From Bradyrhizobium retamae (lineage in GTDB: Bacteria > Pseudomonadota > Alphaproteobacteria > Rhizobiales > Xanthobacteraceae): a DNA stretch of 59,221 bases. The first letter of the stretch is position 1, and every line of letters starts with the position of its first letter. Positions 34,463 through 44,081 of this stretch are shown here, in pieces. A program made the translations under genes and the position numbers. The stretch is taken from NCBI RefSeq assembly GCF_001440415.1, contig NZ_LLYA01000172.1, forward strand, positions 1 to 59,221. The letters are read 5' to 3'. The notes under the pieces were generated by a model. It saw only the letters and a program-made list of their open reading frames with translations. It searched no databases and had not been told where the DNA came from.

Positions 34463-35382
34463 CCGTTTCAACCTCCAAAACGGCGCGACTACCGTCCGGC
34501 TTTGTCGTCGCGCCGCAATTGCCGGATCTGCTGGTGTCGGTGAAAGTCCGGCGCGGCGTCCTCGGTTTCCTGCGCAACCATCCGACGGTTGCGATCGGCG
34601 GCGCCTTGCTCCTCTGCCTCGTATTGGTTGGGATCCTCGCACCCCATCTCGGAACCGTCGACCCGACCGCGCTCGCTCCCGCCAAGCGCACGCGCGCACC
34701 ATCGGCGGACTTCTGGTTTGGCACCGACGCGTTGGGCCGCGACATCTATTCACGCGTGCTCTACGGAGCACGGGTCTCGCTCATCGTAGGACTTTCGGTG
34801 GCGCTATTCGCCTCGCTCGCCGGTCTCGCCATCGGGCTTGTCTCGGGTTTTGTGCGATGGGCGGATGGCATCGTGATGCGCTTCATGGACGGGCTGATGT
34901 CGATCCCGCCGATCCTGCTCGCCGTCGCGCTGATGGCGTTGACACGCGGCAGCGTCGGGAACGTCATCCTGGCCATCACCGTCGCCGAAATCCCGCGCGT
35001 TTCGCGTCTCGTGCGCAGTGTCGTGCTGTCACTGCGCGAGCAGCCCTATGTGGACGCTGCCGTGGCATCCGGCACGCGAACGCCGATGATCATCCTGCGC
35101 CATATCCTGCCCAACACGCTCGCGCCGATGCTGGTCCAGGCGACCTATATCTGCGCCAGCGCCATGATCGTGGAGTCTATCCTCTCTTTCATCGGCGCCG
35201 GCACGCCGCCCACCATTCCATCCTGGGGTAACATCATGGCCGAGGGCAGGGCGCTATGGCAGGTAAAGCCCTTCATCGTGTTCTTTCCCGCCGCGTTCCT
35301 GTCCGTGACCGTGCTCGCCGTCAACTTGCTCGGCGACGGCCTGCGTGATGCGCTCGATCCACGAATGGCTAAGGGCCTATAG
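34459..35382 (+). CDS. Dipeptide-type ABC permease, DppC-like
   Basis: A 307-residue permease starting at TTG within the overlap TTGA. The N-terminal OppC segment (RRGVLGFLRNHPTVAIGGAL) is followed by the typical HLGTVDPT and FWFGTDALGRDIYSRVLYG. The coupling loop is EQPYVDAAVASGTRTPMIIL and the C-terminus has NLLGDGLRDALDPRM. It forms the channel with the DppB-like subunit. Confidence 0.93.
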   Translation: MTVSTSKTARLPSGFVVAPQLPDLLVSVKVRRGVLGFLRNHPTVAIGGALLLCLVLVGILAPHLGTVDPTALAPAKRTRAPSADFWFGTDALGRDIYSRVLYGARVSLIVGLSVALFASLAGLAIGLVSGFVRWADGIVMRFMDGLMSIPPILLAVALMALTRGSVGNVILAITVAEIPRVSRLVRSVVLSLREQPYVDAAVASGTRTPMIILRHILPNTLAPMLVQATYICASAMIVESILSFIGAGTPPTIPSWGNIMAEGRALWQVKPFIVFFPAAFLSVTVLAVNLLGDGLRDALDPRMAKGL

Positions 35383-35385
35383 AGC

Positions 35386-36371
<986 letters not shown>

Positions 36372-36375
<4 letters not shown>

Positions 36376-37379
36376 GCGTTCCGTTGCTTCAGGTCAACGA
36401 CCTCAAGAAGCATTTTCCGGTCCGCGGCGGCCTGTTCAGCCGCAAGTCCAACTGGGTCTATGCCGTGGACGGCGTATCCTTCGAGGTCCAGCGCGGCGAG
36501 ACCCTGTCGCTCGTAGGCGAGTCCGGCTGCGGGAAGTCGACGGTCGGCCGGGCCATCCTGCGACTGTTCGATATCACCGCCGGTCAGGTGGTGCTGGATG
36601 GCCAGCGGATCGACGATCTTTCGCCCGGCGGGCTGCGCAGCATGCGCCGCCGCGTGCAGGTCGTGTTTCAGGATCCGTTCTCGAGCCTCAATCCGCGGAT
36701 GCGCGTGCGCGATATCCTGGCCGAGCCGATCCGTAATTTCGGTCTCGCCAAATCTTCCGCCGAACTCCAGGCGCGCGTTGCGGCGCTGATGGACACCGTG
36801 CGCCTGCCGCGCGACGCGCTAAACCGCCGGCCTCACGAATTCTCGGGCGGTCAGCGCCAGCGCATCGGCATCGCCCGGGCACTCGCCGCGGAACCCGAAC
36901 TGATCGTCTGCGACGAAGCGGTTTCGGCGCTCGATGTCTCAGTCAAGGCGCAGATTGTCAACCTGCTGCAGGATTTGCAGCAGGAGTTCGGCCTCGCGCT
37001 GCTCTTCATTAGCCACGACCTGGCTGTTGTCGAGCACATGACGCACCGCGTTGCCGTCATGTATCTCGGCAAAATCGTCGAGATGGCGCCAAGGCAGCAA
37101 ATCTTCACCGCGCCGAAGCACCCCTACACCAAGGCGCTGCTCTCGGCAGTGCCGGTGCCCGAGCCCGGAGCCGACCGCAACGCCATCATTCTCAAGGGCG
37201 ACGTGCCGAGCCCGATCAATCCACCCAGCGGATGCCGCTTCCACACCCGCTGTCCGTTTGTGTTCGATCGCTGTCGGACGGAGGAGCCGGAGCTTCGGTC
37301 GACCGGAGGCGGCGAGTGGGTGGCCTGTCATCTCAAAGCGGTACCGGAAGTGCCAGGCCCGCTCGGTGATCCAAGATAG
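36372..37379 (+). CDS. Dipeptide-type ABC ATPase, DppF-like
   Basis: A 335-residue ATPase that pairs with the DppD-like one. Walker A GESGCGKST is near residues 50-58, followed by the DppF marker VVFQDPFSSLNPRM, signature FSGGQRQR, Walker B IVCDEAVSALD (Ala in place of the usual Pro) and switch ISHDLAVVEHM. The C-terminal CRFHTRCPFVFDRC motif is intact. It ends the importer 132 bases before the second carbamoylase. Confidence 0.94.
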
Positions 37380-37511
37380 GCGGAATTGACTCCCAGCGAA
37401 CGGAAAATTCTAATGATCAAATCCGACTAAGAACGGACTGCGAAAGTCGTCAAATCTCGGGCTGCATCGCACTTGTTCGGCGCAGCTCACAAGCTTTCGG
37501 GGAAATATTTC

Positions 37512-38444
37512 ATGCGCGTCGTCAATGTTGCCGCCGCCCAGATGGGTCCGATCCAGAAAGCCGACAGCCGCCAGGCCGTCGTCAAGCGCATGATTGAGCT
37601 GATGGATGAAGCCAAGGCGAGGGGGGCCGACCTGATCGTCTATCCGGAGCTGGCGCTCACGACGTTCTTTCCGCGCTGGTACATGGAAGATCAGGCCGAG
37701 GTCGATGCCTGGTTCGAGCGCGAGATGCCGAATGCGGCGACGAAGCCGCTGTTCGAACGCGCCGCGCGGCACCAGATGGCGATGAATTTCGGTTATGCGG
37801 AGTTGACGCCCGAAGGTCATCACTTCAACACCTGCATCCTCACCGACAAAATCGGCAAGATCGTTGGCAAATACCGCAAGGTTCACCTGCCGGGCCATTC
37901 GGAATTCGATACCAAGCGCGCCTTTCAGCATCTGGAGAAGCGCTATTTCGAGCCCGGCGACTTCGGCTTCAACGTCTGGCGCGCACTCGGTGGCATTTTT
38001 GGCATGGCGATCTGCAATGACCGGCGCTGGCCGGAGACCTATCGTGTCATGGGTCTGCAGGGCGTCGAGATGGTGCTGATCGGTTACAACACGCCCTCGG
38101 TCAATGCGGAGAAGAGCGAGGAGGGGCCGGAGAAGCGGCTGTTTCACAACCGCCTCTCAGTGCAGGCCGGTGCGTATCAGAACTCGACATGGGTTGTGTG
38201 TGTCGCCAAGGCGGGCGTCGAGGACGGTCACCCATTGATCGGCGGTAGCCTGATCGTCAATCCGGATGGTGAGATCGTTGCTGAGGCCAAGACCGAGGAG
38301 GACGAACTCCTGGTGCACCCTTGCGATCTCGATGTGACCGTCTTCGGCAAGCAAACGATCTTCAATTTTGCCCAGCACCGCCGCATCGAGCACTACCGTC
38401 TGATCAGCAGCCGCACTGGTGCGGTGCCGCCGCCGGAAACGTGA
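37512..38444 (+). CDS. N-carbamoyl-D-amino-acid hydrolase-like enzyme, second copy
   Basis: A 310-residue nitrilase-superfamily hydrolase, close to the ~304 residues of characterised D-carbamoylases. The triad is Glu46 (IVYPELALTTFFPRW), Lys123 (KYRKVHLPGH) and Cys169 (MAICNDRRWPE). FQHLEKRYFEPGDFGF and FNFAQHRRIEHY are near-identical to known D-carbamoylase words. The start at 37512 is used because CGGGGAAA lies upstream. It should finish hydantoin breakdown together with the hydantoinase and racemase next door. It differs from the 22403 copy most around residues 185-205, a region that may set side-chain choice. Confidence 0.93.
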   Translation: MRVVNVAAAQMGPIQKADSRQAVVKRMIELMDEAKARGADLIVYPELALTTFFPRWYMEDQAEVDAWFEREMPNAATKPLFERAARHQMAMNFGYAELTPEGHHFNTCILTDKIGKIVGKYRKVHLPGHSEFDTKRAFQHLEKRYFEPGDFGFNVWRALGGIFGMAICNDRRWPETYRVMGLQGVEMVLIGYNTPSVNAEKSEEGPEKRLFHNRLSVQAGAYQNSTWVVCVAKAGVEDGHPLIGGSLIVNPDGEIVAEAKTEEDELLVHPCDLDVTVFGKQTIFNFAQHRRIEHYRLISSRTGAVPPPET

Positions 38445-38482
38445 GAAGAGTGCAACGCGACAGCGGCAGACCGTAGGGAGGC

Positions 38483-39145
38483 CTAGTGACGCGAGAACTG
38501 CACCACGCCCAGGGCCATCGCCACGGCCGCCTGCGTCGGGTCGATCACGGGAATGCCGAGCGCGTCTTCCAGCGGCCTGCGGTGACGCGCCATGCCGGCA
38601 CAGCCCATCACGATGGCACCGGCGCCATCCTCGTCCTTCAGTGCACGTCCCACCTCGATCATCTTTGCCAATGTCCCTTCGCCCGACGCGGTTTCCGCCA
38701 CGCTCATGTTGAGCGGCCGCTCGGCGGTCAGCCGGTCCATCAATCCCATTTGCCTGAGATAGCGCAGATGCCGACGGATCGAGCGCTGGGCGATGGCGAT
38801 GACGCCAAAGGTTTCCGCGCGCGCCAGCGCCGTGAGCACACCGCATTCGGCGATGCCGAATACGGGCCGGTTGGTGCCCTCGCGGCAAACGTGCAAGCCC
38901 GGGTCGCTGTAGCAAGCAATGATGAAGGCGGCCGAGCTATTGTCGCTCTCGACCAGTCGGCGCAGCGGCATCGTCACGCCGTCGACGTCAGCTTGACTCT
39001 CGATTCCGTAAGGCCCTTCGGCCAGCGTTTCACAGACCAGCTCCGGCCCGCCCTCGAAGTCGAGCGGCTTCAACGCTTCCTCCAGCCCTTGCGTTACCAG
39101 GCGGTTGGAATTGGGATTGATGACGAGGATGCGCGGCCGGGACAT
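38483..39145 (-). CDS. Hydantoin racemase (Asp/Glu racemase superfamily)
   Basis: A 220-residue protein starting MSRPRILVINPNSNRLVTQG, the classic hydantoin racemase opening. The two catalytic cysteines are Cys78 (AAFIIACYSDPGL) and Cys182 (IVMGCAGMARH). It interconverts L- and D-5-substituted hydantoins so that a D-specific hydantoinase can use both. It is divergent from the hydantoinase gene and convergent with the carbamoylase. A sigma-54 promoter match lies 46-60 bases upstream of its start. Allantoin racemase is a related alternative, but the hydantoinase/carbamoylase context favours hydantoin. Confidence 0.93.
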   Translation of the reverse strand: MSRPRILVINPNSNRLVTQGLEEALKPLDFEGGPELVCETLAEGPYGIESQADVDGVTMPLRRLVESDNSSAAFIIACYSDPGLHVCREGTNRPVFGIAECGVLTALARAETFGVIAIAQRSIRRHLRYLRQMGLMDRLTAERPLNMSVAETASGEGTLAKMIEVGRALKDEDGAGAIVMGCAGMARHRRPLEDALGIPVIDPTQAAVAMALGVVQFSRH

Positions 39146-39190
39146 GGTGTTTTTCCTGCCAGATCAGACGTTGTCGCGATTTGGAGCGAA

Positions 39191-39205
39191 GCAACGACTA
39201 TGCCA
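39191..39205 (-). promoter_or_regulatory. Sigma-54 (RpoN) -24/-12 promoter for the hydantoin racemase
   Basis: On the minus strand TGGCATAGTCGTTGC matches TGGC-N7-TTGC exactly and continues TT, as preferred. The predicted transcript start is near 39179, 34 bases before the racemase start codon. Confidence 0.65.
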
Positions 39206-39222
39206 CGCAAGCATGGTCGTTG
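39192..39222. promoter_or_regulatory. 31-bp dyad in the racemase/hydantoinase divergent promoter region
   Basis: Arms CAACGACTATGC (39192-39203) and GCATGGTCGTTG (39211-39222) pair at 11 of 12 positions around a 7-base spacer. The left arm overlaps the sigma-54 match, so a protein bound here could control both divergent genes. Confidence 0.55.
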
Positions 39223-39297
39223 GTTGGAAACAAGAGTGGACAAGTGTGACGTACAGGCTGAGCTTCCTCACCTGACAGACATATCACGGAGTGTTCT

Positions 39298-40767
39298 ATG
39301 ACTGAACCCGCCTATGACCTGATCATCCGCGGCGGACGCATCGCGACCGCGACCGATGTCTTCGAGGCGGATGTCGCCGTCTCCGGCGAGACCATCGCCG
39401 CCATCGGCCGCGGACTCGTCACGGGCAAGCGCGAGATCGACGCGCGCGGCAAGCTGGTTCTGCCCGGGGGCGTCGATGCACACGCCCATATCGAGCAGTT
39501 GTCCGCTGCCGGCATCATGAACGCCGATACGTTCGAGAGCGCCACCGTTTCGGCGGCGTTCGGCGGCACCACCACCGTGATCCCGTTCGCCGCCCAGCAT
39601 GTCGGCATGAATTTGCGGCAAGTCGTCGAGGATTACCATGCGCTCGCCAAGAAGGGCGCGGTGATCGACTATGCCTTCCACATGATCATCGTCGATCCGA
39701 CCAAGGAAACCCTGGAGGAACACGTTCCGGCGCTGGTCAAGCAAGGGCACGCCTCGATCAAGATCTTCATGACCTACGACCGGCTGAAGATCGACGACGA
39801 GCCGTTGCTCGACATTCTTGCCGCAGCACGCGAATCCGGCGCCTTGCTGTGCGCCCACGCCGAGAATCACGGCATCATCGCCTGGATGGTGAAAAGGCTG
39901 CTCGCGCGCGGCTACACCCAACCGAAGTATCACGCCATCAGCCATGCCCGGATCTCGGAAGCCGAGGCCTTCAATCGGCTGATCGGCATGGCAGCGCTGA
40001 TCGACCAGCCGATCATGATCTTCCATGTTTCGACGGCAGAAGGCGCCAAGGTCATCCGCGATGCGCGAGGACAGGGTCTGAAAGTGTTTGCGGAAACCTG
40101 TCCGCAGTATCTGTTTCTCACCGCCGATGATCTCGACAAGCCCGGCGCCGATGGAGCCAAGTGGATGTGCAGCCCGCCGCCGCGCCGCGTTTCCGACCAG
40201 GAAGCCCTGTGGCAGGCGCTTGCGCTCGGCGATCTCCAGACCGTGTCATCCGACCACGCGCCCTATCGTTTCGACGAAACCGGAAAGTTGCGCGCCGGCC
40301 CCAACCCCAATTTCAAGCAGGTTGCGAACGGGCTGCCGGGACTGCAGGTGCGGCTGCCGCTGCTGTTCGACGCGATGGTGTCGAAGGGACGGCTCGGGCT
40401 TGAAAAGTTCGTCGAGTTGACCGCGACGGCGCCGGCCAAAATCTACAACCTGCATCCCCGCAAGGGCTCGATTGCGGTCGGCGCCGATGCCGACATCGCG
40501 ATCTGGGACCCGGCTCGCGAAGTGATCCTGAATGACGAGATGATGCATGATCTTGCCGGCTATACGCCTTTCGCGGGCCGCAAGCTGCGCGGCTGGCCGG
40601 TTACCGTACTCTCGCGCGGCCGCATGATTGTCGCTGACGGCAAGCGTTCTGCGGAAGCAGGCTCCGGGCGCTTCCTTCCCCGCAATGGGGGTGATGCGGC
40701 GAAGCCGACCGGCCGTCTCGTCGCCGACATGGATCCTGCACTGAATTTTGGTGCGAAACTGCTGTGA
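39298..40767 (+). CDS. D-hydantoinase / dihydropyrimidinase
   Basis: A 489-residue cyclic amidohydrolase, full length for the family. Binuclear metal ligands are His62 and His64 (GVDAHAHIEQ), carboxylated Lys155 (ASIKIFMTY), His187 (LLCAHAENHG), His243 (MIFHVSTAEG) and Asp319 (TVSSDHAPYRF). The enzyme opens hydantoins to N-carbamoyl amino acids, or dihydropyrimidines to N-carbamoyl-beta-amino acids. In most D-hydantoinases the first site reads DxHTHxE; here it is DAHAHIE. The neighbouring D-carbamoylase and hydantoin racemase support the hydantoin reading. It leads a run of four genes with an epimerase, an SDR and a flavoprotein monooxygenase. Confidence 0.93.
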   Translation: MTEPAYDLIIRGGRIATATDVFEADVAVSGETIAAIGRGLVTGKREIDARGKLVLPGGVDAHAHIEQLSAAGIMNADTFESATVSAAFGGTTTVIPFAAQHVGMNLRQVVEDYHALAKKGAVIDYAFHMIIVDPTKETLEEHVPALVKQGHASIKIFMTYDRLKIDDEPLLDILAAARESGALLCAHAENHGIIAWMVKRLLARGYTQPKYHAISHARISEAEAFNRLIGMAALIDQPIMIFHVSTAEGAKVIRDARGQGLKVFAETCPQYLFLTADDLDKPGADGAKWMCSPPPRRVSDQEALWQALALGDLQTVSSDHAPYRFDETGKLRAGPNPNFKQVANGLPGLQVRLPLLFDAMVSKGRLGLEKFVELTATAPAKIYNLHPRKGSIAVGADADIAIWDPAREVILNDEMMHDLAGYTPFAGRKLRGWPVTVLSRGRMIVADGKRSAEAGSGRFLPRNGGDAAKPTGRLVADMDPALNFGAKLL

Positions 40768-40783
40768 AAATGAGCCTGTCCCG

Positions 40784-41764
40784 ATGAGGGTTGTCATCTT
40801 CGGCGGTACCGGTTTTGTCGGCGTGAACCTGGCGGGCACGTTGCTGGCGCGTGGCCATCAAGTGACGTTATACGATCGCAAGCAGCTACCGGTGGCGGCA
40901 GAGCGGTCCCTGGCCGGTCATGCGGAAAGCCTCGGAGTTGTTCAGGGCGAGATCACGGACACGGAAAGGATCGGAGCCGTCATCGGCAAAGGCTGCGATG
41001 CGATCGTACTGGGTGCCGCGATAACTGCCGGCGAGCATCTCGAGAGGACGGCAACCGAGAGCATCCTCCAGATCAACGTGCTGGCTCAAATGCCGATCTT
41101 GAAGGCGGCGATCCGCCATCGCGTTCGCCGGGTCATCAATCTTTCTTCGGCGGCGGCCTATGGCGCCGCGGGGCAACGCTATCAGCTACTGGGTGAACAA
41201 ACCCCCTGCGATCCGGTTTCGTTTTATGCGCTCAGCAAATTCGCGTCAGAACGGTCTGTGGCGCGGCACGCCGATCTCTGGGACCGCGACTTCCTGAGCG
41301 TGCGGCTGAGCGCTGTGTTTGGTCCCTGGGAGCGGATCGGCAAGGTACGCGATACCCCAAGCCTGCAGTTCCAGATACTTGCCGAATTCAGTCGCGGCGA
41401 GCCAGCGATCCTGCCGCAGCCAGGCCTCAAGGACTGGATTTATGCGGCCGACGCCGCTGAAGCCGTCGCGGTGCTGCTCGAAGCGGAGCGGCCGCGTCAT
41501 CGGCTCTACAATATATCGAGCGGCACGGCATGGTCCGCGCTGCAATGGGGCGAGGCGTTTGCGGCGTTGCATCCCGGGCTGCAGTGCCGGCTAGCTACAC
41601 CGGGAGAGAAAACCGTTATCAAGCTGCATGGGCCCGACCGCGCGCCGCTTTCGATAGAGCGGATGGCGCAAGAGTTCGGCTGGCGCGCGCGGTTCGGCTG
41701 CGCCGATTCCGCAGCCGATCTGAGCAGTTGGTGGACGAAGCATCGAGAGGAAAGCCTAACTTGA
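40784..41764 (+). CDS. NAD-dependent epimerase/dehydratase family protein
   Basis: A 326-residue extended short-chain dehydrogenase. The NAD-binding motif GGTGFVG is at residues 7-13 and the catalytic YALSK motif has Tyr148 and Lys152, with Ser121-Ser122 upstream. PGLKDWIYAADAAEAVAVLL is the usual co-substrate loop. Members act on nucleotide sugars or other hydroxy/keto compounds; here it is 16 bases after the hydantoinase and overlaps the next SDR, so a role in oxidising a hydroxyl group of the hydantoin-derived product is possible. No substrate is claimed. Confidence 0.88.
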   Translation: MRVVIFGGTGFVGVNLAGTLLARGHQVTLYDRKQLPVAAERSLAGHAESLGVVQGEITDTERIGAVIGKGCDAIVLGAAITAGEHLERTATESILQINVLAQMPILKAAIRHRVRRVINLSSAAAYGAAGQRYQLLGEQTPCDPVSFYALSKFASERSVARHADLWDRDFLSVRLSAVFGPWERIGKVRDTPSLQFQILAEFSRGEPAILPQPGLKDWIYAADAAEAVAVLLEAERPRHRLYNISSGTAWSALQWGEAFAALHPGLQCRLATPGEKTVIKLHGPDRAPLSIERMAQEFGWRARFGCADSAADLSSWWTKHREESLT

Positions 41765-42522
41765 GACTGTTAGGGCGGACTGCGATCGTGACGGGAGCTG
41801 GCTCCGGCATCGGCCGTGCAAGCGCGATGCTGTTTGCGAGAGAAGGCGCGTTCGTCGCCCTGGTCGATCGCGATGGCATGGGCCTGCTCGAAACCATGGC
41901 GGCTATTGGCGAGACAAACGGCGACGGATCGGTGCATGTCGGCGATGTCGGCGACGCTGATTTTGCGAATAGCGTCGTTGCCGAAATCGTTGCTCGGCGC
42001 GGCAGACTCGATGTGCTGATGACCGCCGCCGGGTTCTCCTGCGGTGGCACCGTTCTGACGACCGATCCTGCCGATTGGGACGCGGTGTTCCGTACCAATG
42101 TCGGCGGCACCTGGCTGTGGTCGCGCGCGGCCGTGCCGCAGATGCAGAGGCAGGGCAGCGCCTCGATCATTACGCTGGCTTCGCAGCTCGCTATCGCGGG
42201 TGGCAAGGGCAACAGCGCCTATATCGCCGCCAAGGGTGCGATCATCAGCCTGACGCGGACGATGGCGCTGGATTTCGCTGATGATGGGGTTCGCGTCAAC
42301 GCCATTGCGCCGGGAGCGATCGACACGCCGATGCTTCGGCGCAGCTTTGCCCGTCATACACATCCGGATCCGGTGCGTGAAGCGTCCCGCAACCGCCATG
42401 CGATGAAGCGATTTGGCAAAGCGGAGGAGGTCGCCGAGACTGCCTTGCATCTTGCCAGCGATGCGTCCTCGTTCACCACCGGCACCGTGATGGTGGTCGA
42501 TGGCGGTTGGCTTGCGGCATGA
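41761..42522 (+). CDS. Short-chain dehydrogenase/reductase (classical SDR)
   Basis: A 253-residue SDR. TTG at 41761 overlaps the previous stop (TTGA) and has AGAGGAAAG upstream at good distance; no other in-frame start gives the complete N-terminus. TGAGSGIG is at residues 11-18, Ser141, Tyr154 and Lys158 form the catalytic set (YIAAK), and the C-terminus FTTGTVMVVDGGW is typical of the FabG-like branch. It is an NAD(P)-linked alcohol/ketone oxidoreductase of unknown substrate. It overlaps the monooxygenase by ATGA, so the three redox genes are translated together. Confidence 0.92.
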   Translation: MRLLGRTAIVTGAGSGIGRASAMLFAREGAFVALVDRDGMGLLETMAAIGETNGDGSVHVGDVGDADFANSVVAEIVARRGRLDVLMTAAGFSCGGTVLTTDPADWDAVFRTNVGGTWLWSRAAVPQMQRQGSASIITLASQLAIAGGKGNSAYIAAKGAIISLTRTMALDFADDGVRVNAIAPGAIDTPMLRRSFARHTHPDPVREASRNRHAMKRFGKAEEVAETALHLASDASSFTTGTVMVVDGGWLAA

Positions 42523-43955
42523 ATAGCGCGCTTGCAGCACTTGAAGCGCAAGTCCGCGCCGATCTTGCCAAGACCGCGCATCCGAGCTCGGCATGGCTCC
42601 ACGCCAAGCCCGGACCGGACGGCAAGCCGGCGCTGGACGCTCTCATCATCGGCGCCGGTCAATCCGGCATAGCCATCGGCTTCGGGCTCATGCGCTCCCA
42701 AGTCACCAACATCCTGGTACTGGATAAGGCTGAAGAGGGATCGGAAGGACCGTGGCTTACCTATGCGCGCATGCCGACGCTGCGCAGCCCAAAGCACTAC
42801 ACCGGCCCCGATCTGGATATCCCGAGCCTCACCTACCAGTCCTGGCACGAGGCCCGCTTCGGTAGCGAACACTGGCAAAATCTTGATCTGATCCCGCGCG
42901 ACCTCTGGGCCGAGTATCTGCTCTGGGTCAGGCGCGCCGTGGAGTTGCCGGTGCGCAATGGCTGCGAACTACTGGAAATTTCTCCGGCCGCCGGCGGCCT
43001 GCTTGCCGCCGTAGTGACGAGCGCGGGCGGTGTCGAAACGCTCTACACACGCAAGATGGTTCTGGCGACGGGCCAGGAAGGGATGGGCAACTGGACGATA
43101 CCGGAGCCGCTGCGCCACCTGCCGCCCATGTTCGTGGCGAACGCTGCCGACAAGATCGATTTCGAGGCGCTGCGTGGCAAGCGAGTCGCAGTGATCGGCG
43201 CCGGCGCATCCGCCCTCGACAACGCGGCGACCGCGTTGGAAGCGGGCGCCAGCGAGGTGCGCCTGCTTTGCCGCCGGGCCGAGATTCAGTTGATCCAGCC
43301 CTACCGCTGGCTGACCTTTCGCGGCTTTCTGCGTCATCTCAGCGATCTGGACGACGCCTGGCGCTGGCGCTTCATGCGCGCCATCCTCGAAATGCGAGAG
43401 GGATTCCCGCAGGCAACTTACGACCGCTGCGCGCGCCACGCCAATTTCTCCCTGCACGAAGGCGCGCCGGTCGAGGCTGCACGAGAGGTAGGCAACAAGG
43501 TCGAACTGCACACGCCGCGCGGCAAGTTCACTGCGGATTTCATCATCTGCGGCACCGGCATCGACATGAATTTTGCGGACCGGCGAGAACTGTACAAGTT
43601 TGCCGGCAATATCGCGACCTGGGCCGATCGTTACCAGCCGCCCCCGGATGAGCGCAGTGCGCGTCTCGGCCGCTTTCCCTATCTCGCCGATGATTACGCC
43701 TTTATGGAGCGCGTTCCGGGAGGGACGCCCTGGATTTCCAACATCCATTTGTTCGCTATCGCTGCTACGATGAGCTTCGGTCCTTCCGGATCCTCGATCA
43801 ATGCGATGACCACGGCGGTGCCGAAGCTGGTGCATGGCCTGACGCGCGGACTGTTCCGCGCTGACCTTGAGCAGCACTGGGCTGCGTTCAACGCATATGA
43901 CGTGCCACAGGCGGTTGTCACGCGGCAGACGGAAATCGCAGGAAAAGCAGGATGA
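42519..43955 (+). CDS. FAD/NAD(P)-binding flavoprotein monooxygenase
   Basis: A 478-residue protein of the class B-like flavoprotein monooxygenase group. Two Rossmann motifs are visible: IIGAGQSG (residues 43-50, FAD) and VIGAGASALDNA (225-236, NADPH). Between them ATGQEGMGNW resembles the linker of the group. The substrate side contains RSPKHYTGPDLDIPSLTYQSW, shared with putative N- or Baeyer-Villiger monooxygenases. It could oxygenate a ketone or amine produced by the preceding dehydrogenases (inference). It ends the hydantoinase operon. Confidence 0.85.
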   Translation: MNSALAALEAQVRADLAKTAHPSSAWLHAKPGPDGKPALDALIIGAGQSGIAIGFGLMRSQVTNILVLDKAEEGSEGPWLTYARMPTLRSPKHYTGPDLDIPSLTYQSWHEARFGSEHWQNLDLIPRDLWAEYLLWVRRAVELPVRNGCELLEISPAAGGLLAAVVTSAGGVETLYTRKMVLATGQEGMGNWTIPEPLRHLPPMFVANAADKIDFEALRGKRVAVIGAGASALDNAATALEAGASEVRLLCRRAEIQLIQPYRWLTFRGFLRHLSDLDDAWRWRFMRAILEMREGFPQATYDRCARHANFSLHEGAPVEAAREVGNKVELHTPRGKFTADFIICGTGIDMNFADRRELYKFAGNIATWADRYQPPPDERSARLGRFPYLADDYAFMERVPGGTPWISNIHLFAIAATMSFGPSGSSINAMTTAVPKLVHGLTRGLFRADLEQHWAAFNAYDVPQAVVTRQTEIAGKAG

Positions 43956-44012
43956 TTCCGCATGTGCTGGAGCCGGTTAGCCGCGCACGCTTGGGCCGTT
44001 ACCCGGGGACGT

Positions 44013-44027
44013 TGGCGCGTTACTTGC
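44013..44027 (+). promoter_or_regulatory. Sigma-54 (RpoN) -24/-12 promoter for the second dipeptide-type importer
   Basis: TGGCGCGTTACTTGC, followed by TT, matches TGGC-N7-TTGC exactly. The predicted start near 44039 leaves a 43-base leader before the ATG at 44082. Confidence 0.7.
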
Positions 44028-44081
44028 TTGGGCTTTAAAGGCTTCTCTCAGGTGTTCTGGTTGAAATTCAAGGGAAAAAGC

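Noticed and set aside
33422..34771. 449-residue minus-strand frame
   Set aside because: Antisense of the DppB-like permease; low-complexity charged composition.
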